DNA of 64,000 nt from Steroidobacteraceae bacterium (GTDB lineage Bacteria; Pseudomonadota; Gammaproteobacteria; Steroidobacterales; Steroidobacteraceae): positions 62,001 to 126,000 of the forward strand of contig JABAQN010000029.1 of assembly GCA_019187495.1 (NCBI GenBank), read 5' to 3'. The translations under genes and the position numbers were made by a program. The notes below the pieces were generated by a model. It was not told the origin of the DNA. It ran no database searches and saw only the letters and a program-made list of their open reading frames with translations. Numbering within the stretch: the first letter of the stretch is position 1; each line of letters begins with the position of its first letter. Shown here piece after piece: positions 26,057 to 33,038 of this stretch.

Positions 26057-26767
26057 CTACAGACCCATGGGTGGGAGCGTGCGCAGGCTTCCCAGACTCC
26101 CGGCCGCACGCTCCCGCATCTGACGGGCCCGCGCCTCACGATCGGCCGCCGCGACCTCGCGCAACGCCTGCAGCTTGATGGCCTCGTTCGCGAGCGCCGC
26201 CTGCTCGAGCTGCAATCGCGCCTGCAAGTCCATCATCGCCTTGGGATCGGTGGCCGAGGGCATCGTGCTGCGTAGTTGCTCGAGGGCGGTGAAGCGACGC
26301 TGGGAGGCTTCCAGTGCCGAGCGCGACAGCGCCTGCTGGAGTGCCGTATCGCGACGCTGGGACTCGACGTCCTCCCGGTGCTGCGCGCCCAACGCGGTCA
26401 ACTGGGAGTTCGTGAGTACGCCGGCGTCCCTTGCCAGCGCTTCAATCTCCTGCGCGAGCCCCGCGTAGGCGTGGCTCGTGCCGAGGAGCACACGCTCGAG
26501 CTCCGCATAGTCCGGCGGCAGATACTCGCGCGCCGTGAGCCCGAGCCCCTGCATGCCCCGGTTGCCCGTGAACGAGGCGTGAGTGTTCCTCGCCTGCTGC
26601 AACTGATCACGCAGCACGCTGATCTGCGTGCGCAGCTCGTTCAGCTGCCGCACCATTTGCGCAATCGCGCTCACATCGATGACCGCCATCGCGGCCTGGC
26701 TGGGCGCCGCGGCCATGAGGCCGCTTGCGAGCAGCAGGGTGATCCAGAGCGTGTGCCGAGTTGTCAT
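26057..26767 (-). CDS. virB5: VirB5-like minor pilus subunit
   Basis: A 236-residue secreted protein with a signal peptide (MTTRHTLWITLLLASGLMAAAPSQA). A long helical body follows, rich in Gln, Arg and Ala (QMVRQLNELRTQISVLRDQLQQ; LQARLQLEQAALANEAIKLQ), typical of VirB5/TrbJ. The motif ending in a Pro-rich LRTLPPMGL tail is unremarkable. It lies 28 bases upstream of virB6. Confidence 0.88.
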   Translation of the reverse strand: MTTRHTLWITLLLASGLMAAAPSQAAMAVIDVSAIAQMVRQLNELRTQISVLRDQLQQARNTHASFTGNRGMQGLGLTAREYLPPDYAELERVLLGTSHAYAGLAQEIEALARDAGVLTNSQLTALGAQHREDVESQRRDTALQQALSRSALEASQRRFTALEQLRSTMPSATDPKAMMDLQARLQLEQAALANEAIKLQALREVAAADREARARQMRERAAGSLGSLRTLPPMGL

Positions 26768-26814
26768 AACCGACTCCTTAATATGTAGCTATGTGCAGAG
26801 GGGTGAGGCGGGGA

Positions 26815-29280
26815 TCACGAGGACCCCTTCGTTCTTTTCAACTCCGCATCGAGCGCCGGCAGCCACTGCGCAGGCGTCGCGCCCCACTCGCGCCGCAGCT
26901 GCTCCACGAGCGCGACGTTGCGTGCGCGACCTGACATCACCGTGAGCTCGAGATCAAAGCCCTTGAGATCGAGCCGACACACGACGCTGTGCCGACCCTG
27001 TTTCACGAGGAACTGGCGTGAGCCGGGCTCGATCTCTTCCTTGATGAGCTGGAACTCCCGATGCGTGAGCCCCAGCCCGTCGACGTAGTCGCTCTGCAGC
27101 GCATCGGCGTTCGGGAAGAACACTTTGGTGGGCGTCTGCTCGAGGATCGTGCGGGAGATCGGACTGCCGAGGACGTCACTCGCGCTCTGAGTCGCGAGTC
27201 CCATGACGGCATCGAGCTTGCGCCAGGTCTTGGGACCGTCCTTCGCGAAGCGCTCGAACGCGGGATCCTCGAGCAGACGCCAGAACTCGTCCATCCAGCA
27301 CACGAAGCGCCGCCCATCGAGCCTTGAGCGCACCAGATGAAAGAGATACATCGTGAGCGGCGCGCGCACGAGCTCATGTTCAAGAAACTCCGTCACATCA
27401 AAGCCCAGCAGCGAGCTCTCCTGCACGGTCTCGGCCAGCTCGTCGCGCGCCTGATCGAACACCCAGGCGTACTCACCGCCCGCGCTCTCGCACCAGGGCG
27501 AGAGCCGCGCATGCGGGCCTTCCGGATCCGTGGCGTCGAGGAACTCGAGCAACCTCGACAGCCGCCGCAGCTCTCGCGGCAAGGCAAGCGTTCCGCGCAG
27601 CGCCTGATCGAGATCTTCCTCCACCCGACGGCTCGCACCTCGCTCACTTTGCTGGTGTGCGAGTCGGCCAAGCCATCCCCGCAGGAACTCCACGTTCGTG
27701 GGCGAGGTCTCCAGCTGCAGCGGATTGCAGCCCGTGGGCGCACCGAGCTTCAGCGGCCGATAGGTGCCACCCAGTGCGTGTACCAGAATCTCGAGTCCCC
27801 GGTCCTTGTCGAAGATCACCTGGCTCGCACCGTGCTTGGTGAGCATTGCAATCAGGAAGGCGACGAACACCGTCTTGCCGGAGCCCGTGGGGCCGCACAC
27901 AAAGGTGTGGCCCGTGTCCTTGCGCGAGCCGCCGTCGGGATCCGAAGGGTCCGAAGCATGGAGCGAGAAGTGATAAGGCGAGGCCGCGTGGGTCACGAGC
28001 ATCGTCGTTGCCTCCCCCCAATGATTGCCCTCGACGCGTCCCGTGGGATAGTTGTGCCAGGGGACGAGCGCCGCGAAGTTGCGCGAGGTGATGGGCGCTC
28101 GACGGGGGCGCAGCGCAAAGCAGCCCGGCAGCTGCGCCCAGAACGCGGCCTCGAGCGCCAAGTCCTCCCGCGCGACCGTGGCTCCGGTGTCACCCAGGAT
28201 CGTGCGCGCGAGCGCGAGGTCATCGTTCAGATGGCGAAGCCGGAGGTTCGCGGCTTGGGGGTCCGTCGAGTCCTCGAAATCGGTGAGCACCTGGAGTGAG
28301 AGGTGATGTTCCCCCATCACGAACTCCCCGCCGGTGAGCCCATCGAGCGCAACCTTCAGGGCCTCCGACTGGCTCACCGCGAAGTCCCCGGCGTTGCGCA
28401 GACGCAGGAACTGCCGTTCGAGCAGCGTCTGCGCGGCGTCCTTGGAGAGGAACGTGAAGCTCTGCGTCAGCACCATCGGGAAGGGCGCGGCGAGCAGGGC
28501 ATTCAGGAGCCCCGGCACCGTGGGACTGGGGTATTCCTTCAACCCCAGCATCGCGCCCCAGCGGGTGCGGGTCGGCGTGCGGTACTCCAGGACCTCGGAC
28601 CCAAAGCGCAGTCGCGAGGTGGCGAGCGCCTCGTTCAAGGGCCCCCGTGGCAAGGGGATTGTTTGCCGTTCGCCGTTGACAAGGAGCGCCAGGTAGGCCA
28701 GCAGCTTCGAGGAGGGTCGTCCGCCCTCCTCCACGAGATCGAGCGGCTGCGGGTCGTAGCGGTCAAGCGAGGCCTGCACGTGTTCCCCGAGCTTGCGACA
28801 GGCCTCGATGGAGTCCGCGAGCTCCGCGGCGGCTTCGTTATCCCGCGCGCGGCTCAAGGTCTTGAGCGCCAGGCGCTCGGTCGTGCCCGTCCCCGGTCGA
28901 TAGACGACGGCGAGAAAGAGCCGGTTGCTCATGAGCGTCTCGTTCGCCACGCGTGCGCGATAGCGCCCGTTCAGCGCTCGCGCGAAGGGCTGCGTGAATT
29001 CGCCCTCGGGATAGCAGCGATCCCGATCGCGAATCAGATGCGTCCAGAGCGCCACATGGGGACTTGCGAGGTTGCGCCACAGGATGTTCAGTCGCTCGTG
29101 CCAGTTGTTGAGCGTCGCACTTTCCGCGCACTCGAAGCTCGCCCCGCCCAGCTCGAAGGCCTGCACGTAGTGGCCTTGGGCCGTCTTGACGATTCGCTCC
29201 GACACCATCGCGGTATAGGGAATCTGCTCGCAGGCCAACCGCTCCTTCAAAAACGGCTGGCTGACCGAGCGGCCGCTCAT
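26815..29280 (-). CDS. virB4: VirB4 (CagE/TrbE) secretion ATPase
   Basis: The large T4SS ATPase that drives pilus assembly and transfer. The start at 29280 (MSGRSVSQPFLKERLACEQI) overlaps the virB3 stop by 4 bases and gives 821 residues; a longer frame extends upstream within virB3. Walker A GPTGSGKTVF is near residue 461 and Walker B is in the RRFVCWMDEFWRLLEDP segment. CagE-type segments are present (VYRPG, TQSFTFLSKDAAQTLL). The length is standard, with no VirB3 fusion. Confidence 0.94.
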   Translation of the reverse strand: MSGRSVSQPFLKERLACEQIPYTAMVSERIVKTAQGHYVQAFELGGASFECAESATLNNWHERLNILWRNLASPHVALWTHLIRDRDRCYPEGEFTQPFARALNGRYRARVANETLMSNRLFLAVVYRPGTGTTERLALKTLSRARDNEAAAELADSIEACRKLGEHVQASLDRYDPQPLDLVEEGGRPSSKLLAYLALLVNGERQTIPLPRGPLNEALATSRLRFGSEVLEYRTPTRTRWGAMLGLKEYPSPTVPGLLNALLAAPFPMVLTQSFTFLSKDAAQTLLERQFLRLRNAGDFAVSQSEALKVALDGLTGGEFVMGEHHLSLQVLTDFEDSTDPQAANLRLRHLNDDLALARTILGDTGATVAREDLALEAAFWAQLPGCFALRPRRAPITSRNFAALVPWHNYPTGRVEGNHWGEATTMLVTHAASPYHFSLHASDPSDPDGGSRKDTGHTFVCGPTGSGKTVFVAFLIAMLTKHGASQVIFDKDRGLEILVHALGGTYRPLKLGAPTGCNPLQLETSPTNVEFLRGWLGRLAHQQSERGASRRVEEDLDQALRGTLALPRELRRLSRLLEFLDATDPEGPHARLSPWCESAGGEYAWVFDQARDELAETVQESSLLGFDVTEFLEHELVRAPLTMYLFHLVRSRLDGRRFVCWMDEFWRLLEDPAFERFAKDGPKTWRKLDAVMGLATQSASDVLGSPISRTILEQTPTKVFFPNADALQSDYVDGLGLTHREFQLIKEEIEPGSRQFLVKQGRHSVVCRLDLKGFDLELTVMSGRARNVALVEQLRREWGATPAQWLPALDAELKRTKGSS

Positions 29281-29651
29281 GGCACGCGCTCCAAGATCGG
29301 TACCGGCAGCGCCCGCTGACGCGAGCGCGGTAGCACGAGCGGACAATAGCTGCTCGCCCTCCAGGTCCGAGCTCCCGCGAGCCATCCCGGCACCCGCGTT
29401 CGCATCGCCAGAAACAGCAGATCAAAGATGCGCGCATCGCGCGCGCACAGCAGCCGACAGAGACCGTGCAGAGGCAGGATGATCAGGAGCGTCAGGAGAT
29501 TGCGGGTGAGGAGGAATACCTCCATGGTCAGCACGACGATCACGACGATCCCCAGATAGGTCACGCCGTAGCACATGGGCGGGCGCGTGGCTCCCAGAAA
29601 GAGCGGGTCCACGGTCAGACCCGCCTCAACGCTCACAGGGGAGTCGCTCAC
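29277..29651 (-). CDS. virB3: VirB3 inner-membrane protein
   Basis: A 124-residue protein with the family pattern of a short N-terminus ending in DPLFLGATRPPMCYGVTYLG, then hydrophobic segments (IVVIVVLTMEVFLLTRNLLTLLIILPLHGLCRLLC) and a C-terminal DARIFDLLFLAMRTR. A GTG start at 29651 with GAGGGA upstream is preferred; a TTG at 29687 is the alternative. It is coupled to virB4 by ATGA. Confidence 0.9.
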   Translation of the reverse strand: MSDSPVSVEAGLTVDPLFLGATRPPMCYGVTYLGIVVIVVLTMEVFLLTRNLLTLLIILPLHGLCRLLCARDARIFDLLFLAMRTRVPGWLAGARTWRASSYCPLVLPRSRQRALPVPILERVP

Positions 29652-29676
29652 AGGAGATCCCTCGGTCCGCTGACCT

Positions 29677-29976
29677 TCAGACCGCAAACATCCCGCGGAC
29701 CCAAGTCACGATCTGGGGTGCTCCAAACCCCACGGCGATGCCGAGCAAGATGCCGGCCGCTGCCGTCATCGACAGCTTCCCGAACATGAAGAACAGCGCG
29801 ACCGCCATGACACCGATGATCGCGAGCGGTGTCAGCCAGGCATAAATGTTTGTCTGCAACGCGTTTGCGCCAGTGAGAAAGGGCGAGGCTTGTGCCAGGG
29901 CGAGCGTCGGTGAGAGCGTGCCGAAGGCCGTCAGGCCGATGACCTGGGTTGCACGAGGTGAACGAAACGAGTTCAT
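29677..29976 (-). CDS. virB2: VirB2 major pilin
   Basis: A 99-residue pilin precursor: MNSFRSPRATQVIGLTAFGT then LSPTLALAQA (signal peptide, cleavage after ALA-Q-A likely), followed by two hydrophobic helices (LTPLAIIGVMAVALFFMFG and AAAGILLGIAVGFGAPQIV) separated by GKLSMTA. This is the TrbC/VirB2 pattern. The ATG at 29976 has GGAGATCCCC upstream. It lies between virB1 and virB3. Confidence 0.93.
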   Translation of the reverse strand: MNSFRSPRATQVIGLTAFGTLSPTLALAQASPFLTGANALQTNIYAWLTPLAIIGVMAVALFFMFGKLSMTAAAGILLGIAVGFGAPQIVTWVRGMFAV

Positions 29977-30023
29977 GGGGATCTCCGTGGGAAGGGAAAT
30001 CGATGCCAAGGTGGTCGATCGAA

Positions 30024-30563
30024 TCAATGCGTCTTGGCCGCAGGCGGCACCCGAAGTCCCGTCTGCGCGCTCCGAAACACGCGCCACACATAGCCGTTGT
30101 GCACGCCGCGCTCTGCGTGTCCGGTGTTGAAGCAGGACAGCGCGCGGTGCACGCGCCCGTTGGTCGCAAAGTCCCCCGGCTCGCTGCCGACCTGTGTCCA
30201 GCAGCCCTGCAGCACCCAGGCCGCGGCCTTGAGGTTCGCGCAGGGCTCGAGCAGATCCGCGAGCTCGTCGATCCCGAACTCGCGCGCAAGCGACGGCAGG
30301 TGAATCTCGTTGACCTGCGCCAGACCCACGCTTACCTGCAGGCCGCGAGCATGCAGCATGGCGATGAGCGCGAGTGCCTCTTCCGGCGAGCGCGGCTGGC
30401 TCGAGAGCGGCGGCACCTCGATGCCCAGACCCCGCATACGCTCGGGCGCGTTGACGCTCACGGCATAGGGGTTGGCGGCGGACTCCACCGCAATCACCGC
30501 GAGCAAGGTCGTGGGATCGATCTGGGGGGCGCACATCATCACAAGCGCTGGCAGGTTCAACAT
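30024..30563 (-). CDS. virB1: VirB1-like lytic transglycosylase
   Basis: A 179-residue SLT-domain protein that locally opens peptidoglycan for the channel. The catalytic Glu is in LLAVIAVESAANPYAVSVN. The downstream motif QVSVGLAQVNEIHLP and the ending CFNTGHAERGVHNGYVWRV fit VirB1. An N-terminal signal peptide is weak (MLNLPALVMMCAPQIDPTTLLAV), so export may be atypical. GGAG lies 10 bases upstream of the ATG. It is the first gene of the virB operon. Confidence 0.92.
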   Translation of the reverse strand: MLNLPALVMMCAPQIDPTTLLAVIAVESAANPYAVSVNAPERMRGLGIEVPPLSSQPRSPEEALALIAMLHARGLQVSVGLAQVNEIHLPSLAREFGIDELADLLEPCANLKAAAWVLQGCWTQVGSEPGDFATNGRVHRALSCFNTGHAERGVHNGYVWRVFRSAQTGLRVPPAAKTH

Positions 30564-30622
30564 GGGATGACACTCCTTCGGTGGGGAACCATCCCATCAC
30601 GCGGGCACGCCTTGTTCGATCC

Positions 30623-30689
30623 CAGAAACTGCGCGATCGCGCCCGAAATGCGAGGTGGAGGAAGTTTCTGTGTGAAGTGAGCAGAAACT
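30623..30689. promoter_or_regulatory. Candidate operator of the virB operon (CAGAAACT repeats)
   Basis: CAGAAACT occurs at 30623-30630 and 30682-30689, and its complement AGTTTCTG at 30663-30670. The latter two form a perfect 8-bp inverted repeat with an 11-base spacer. The sites lie in the divergent region between virB1 (start 30563, minus) and the small membrane gene (start 30761, plus). They are suitably placed to control transfer-gene transcription; the FlhC-like protein is a possible ligand (inference). Confidence 0.5.
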
Positions 30690-30760
30690 CGTTCTGCAAG
30701 CTCTCTGGAAGAGGCGCACACTCCCCTTCCATGCTTCCGATCGATCACAGGACGCGACAA

Positions 30761-31051
30761 ATGCACACGCGCTGGCCCGAGATGCGCGCACCCTCGCGTT
30801 GGCAGGTCGTGGGAAGGTTCGCGTGGCGCCTCGTCTGGGCGCCTTTCTGTGCGGTGCTGATCGTGATCGCGCCCGTATTGATCGTGGCGCTCTCGCTCAT
30901 CACGATCCTCGGATTGCTCTCGATCGCGTTCTATGTGGGCTTGGTGAAGCTGCCCGGGTTCCCCTGGGGCATCGTGCTCGCGATCAGCACGTCCTCGGCG
31001 ATGCTCGCCGTGACGCTGCAGGAACTCGTCCGCCAGCTCGGCCGACGTTAG
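30761..31051 (+). CDS. Small membrane protein of the transfer region
   Basis: A 96-residue protein (MHTRWPEMRAPSRWQVVGRF) with two or three hydrophobic segments (PFCAVLIVIAPVLIVALSLITILGLLSIAFYVGLV and WGIVLAISTSSAMLAVTL). I do not recognise a family. The start at 30761 follows AGGACG by 6 bases; an ATG at 30731 is the alternative. It is divergent from virB1 and shares the operator region. It could be an entry-exclusion-type or regulatory membrane protein, but there is no direct evidence. Confidence 0.6.
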   Translation: MHTRWPEMRAPSRWQVVGRFAWRLVWAPFCAVLIVIAPVLIVALSLITILGLLSIAFYVGLVKLPGFPWGIVLAISTSSAMLAVTLQELVRQLGRR

Positions 31052-31057
31052 CGCCCT

Positions 31058-31693
31058 CTAGAGTCGAGGCGACTCGCCTTCGGCGCCTGCGCCGAACAAG
31101 GACTGCTGCTGGGGTGAGCCGTCGAGGTGCCGGGGCCTGGCCTTGCGGCCTCGGGTCCGTGCGGATTCGCCCTCCAGCGCCTGCCGCTCTGCAGACTTGC
31201 AGTGGCCGCAATGCTCACCCTTCACGGCCAGGGCATCCACGAGCCAGAGCGCTCCGCAGCGCTCGCAGGGCTCCGCCCGGATTCCTTGCTGGTTTTTGAG
31301 CGCCCGGACCACCGAGTAGGCCCGCTCCAGCGTCAAAGGCGATTGTGGGCAGAACTGGCGGAAGAGCCCATAGGTGTCGCAAAACCCCTCGGCCACCCGC
31401 AAACGTCCAGCCAGACCCTGCTCGGCGGGCTCCAGCCGCAGGACCTCGGACTCCCGTCGCCAGAGGCACACGAAAACGGCCGCATCCTCGCGCAGCGGTT
31501 CGTTCTTCCACAGGAAGGTCACCTGCACCGGACTCTTGCCGCGGTGGCGAACAGGAACTTCCCCCGCTTCCGATCGATACAGCCCCCGAATTCCGTGGTC
31601 CGTGAGACCGGTGAGCTGGCGTATGAGACCCGTTCTCACCTCATGCCGCAGCAGCTCCCGACCTACCTGCTGTTGTCGATGCTCAAGGTCCAT
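31058..31693 (-). CDS. FlhC-like transcriptional regulator
   Basis: A 211-residue protein. Residues 15-60 (LLRHEVRTGLIRQLTGLTDHGIRGLYRSE) resemble the FlhC HTH region. A zinc ribbon is read as C143-x2-C146 and C162-x2-C165 (EPCERCGALWLVD, HCGHCKSAERQ), matching the FlhC Zn site. The C-terminal tail is basic and Gln-rich. In SXT/R391-type ICEs, FlhDC-like SetCD activate transfer and int genes (family knowledge). A similar role is inferred here from position next to the virB operon. No clear FlhD partner is seen, though the divergent gene at 31833 is a candidate. The start at 31693 is chosen over an upstream frame without similarity. Confidence 0.75.
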   Translation of the reverse strand: MDLEHRQQQVGRELLRHEVRTGLIRQLTGLTDHGIRGLYRSEAGEVPVRHRGKSPVQVTFLWKNEPLREDAAVFVCLWRRESEVLRLEPAEQGLAGRLRVAEGFCDTYGLFRQFCPQSPLTLERAYSVVRALKNQQGIRAEPCERCGALWLVDALAVKGEHCGHCKSAERQALEGESARTRGRKARPRHLDGSPQQQSLFGAGAEGESPRL

Positions 31694-31747
31694 TTGCGCC
31701 TTTCCCCGAGCGAGACATGCATTTATGCTGGAAAACGACGGAAAATG

Positions 31748-31771
31748 AATTTGGGATCTTTTTCCCAAATT
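31748..31771. promoter_or_regulatory. AT-rich inverted repeat upstream of the FlhC-like gene
   Basis: AATTTGGGA (31748-31756) and TCCCAAATT (31763-31771) form a perfect 9-bp inverted repeat with a 6-base spacer, in the divergent promoter region between the FlhC-like gene and the gene at 31833. Its low GC in a GC-rich setting and its position support an operator for an element-encoded regulator. The regulator is unknown. Confidence 0.6.
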
Positions 31772-31832
31772 TGCAAGATGGCATTTCGGGCGTTCTGCGC
31801 GACTCCTCACTTACCGCGCCAAGGGAACTTCC

Positions 31833-32483
31833 ATGCCTGAGCCGACCAGGACGGTCTTCGCCCCCGCGCTTCAAGACGCAGTGGGCGCCCTGAATCTCCT
31901 CTGTCTCGAGGAGTTCACGATGGCGGCCGCGCTGGAGTCACCCGCCTCACCGGCCTTCATTCGAGAGCATCGGGCAATCTGGATTAGTGGATCGGGCGCC
32001 GGCCGCAGAGCTGTGAGTCAGGTCGTGCCTGTCGTTCTTATAGATCTCGCCCTCTTCGCGGAACACCTGAGTCTCGAGTCGCAGCCACCGAAGGAAAGCA
32101 CGGGCCTTCAGCGGCGAACCACTTCCGCCGATACGTTCTCCTGGCATCAAAAGGATCGGCTTCTGGATGCCCTCAGCGCGCTTCTGTGGCGATGCTCCCA
32201 CGCCCCACTCGCAAGCGCCTCTCTCGCGATGGGCTTGCCGGTGGTCGGTGCGCAGACCCTGCGGAGAACCGAATGGCACTCGCGTGCCACGCTGGAATCG
32301 GTGCCGCTTCCCGCGCCGCGCTGGACTGCCAATTTGACTTACTGGCGCCTTATCGGGACGGGATGCGCAACGGGATCGGCCGAGCTGGTCTCTCAGGCAA
32401 GCCGATGGTCGTTGCAACTCACAGGCGGACGTGACTCGAGAAAGGCTAACGAGACTGAAGGAGCTCAATCAGCTCGACCATGA
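31833..32483 (+). CDS. Hypothetical protein divergent from FlhC-like gene
   Basis: A 216-residue open frame (MPEPTRTVFAPALQDAVGAL) with AAGGGA 7 bases upstream. Codon third positions favour G/C as in real genes of the region, whereas the opposite-strand frame (31947-32468) does not. The N-terminal 40 residues (LQDAVGALNLLCLEEFTMAAAL) are helical and faintly like FlhD. The remainder is unrecognised and ends in a conserved-looking YWRLIGTGCATGSAELVSQ. It could be an FlhD-like partner or an unrelated transfer gene; both are weakly supported. Confidence 0.5.
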   Translation: MPEPTRTVFAPALQDAVGALNLLCLEEFTMAAALESPASPAFIREHRAIWISGSGAGRRAVSQVVPVVLIDLALFAEHLSLESQPPKESTGLQRRTTSADTFSWHQKDRLLDALSALLWRCSHAPLASASLAMGLPVVGAQTLRRTEWHSRATLESVPLPAPRWTANLTYWRLIGTGCATGSAELVSQASRWSLQLTGGRDSRKANETEGAQSARP

Positions 32484-33038
32484 TCGAGCGGGCTACGCTA
32501 TGGCAATTGAAAGGTCTGCGTCTATTTCGAATCACGCGGTCCTTGCGGATTCAAGTACCTGTTCAACTCCTGCATGAACCTCGTTCCCTGCTCTCGGCAA
32601 AATGCTCGAAACTTGCCCAATTCAGCCGCCCATTGACTACGGTCAGAGTCGGTTGAAGGTCGAGAACCCCGCCTTTGCTTGTTTCTCACCGACACTCTCC
32701 TTAGTCACGGTAGGCATGACGTTACGCCCGGCGATGCTGGAGACAAGACGCAAATCGACGTTGAACGAGACCCATTGACGACTTGACCATTTCCCCTGCC
32801 CATTCGAAGCCTCAATTGCGTGGATGGGTCTGCAGGTTCTGCACCGAGGTCTCAGTCGCCCCCGCGACAATGCCCAGTGCCGGCGCGAACGAGTCATCTC
32901 TATGGCTGAGGACCACATGATCTGGTTTTGCAGCCCACCTGCGGTTCATGACGACATCTGTGGTCGCTGCTCAAGCTGTAGAGAGGACAGCACAGATTCG
33001 GGGACCCTGGTGAGTCCGCTGTCGTCACCAAACCCCGA
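32484..33038. other. 555-base region without a convincing gene
   Basis: This is the junction between the transfer module and the metal-resistance cargo. Short frames on both strands (for example 32643-32918 minus, 32824-33063 plus) show no similarity, no Shine-Dalgarno and poor codon bias. It may be decayed sequence left by cargo exchange. No insertion-sequence ends were recognised. Confidence 0.5.

Noticed and set aside
31947-32468. 173-codon minus-strand frame
   Set aside because: The opposite frame (31833-32483) has a better Shine-Dalgarno and third-position GC; the minus product has no similarity.
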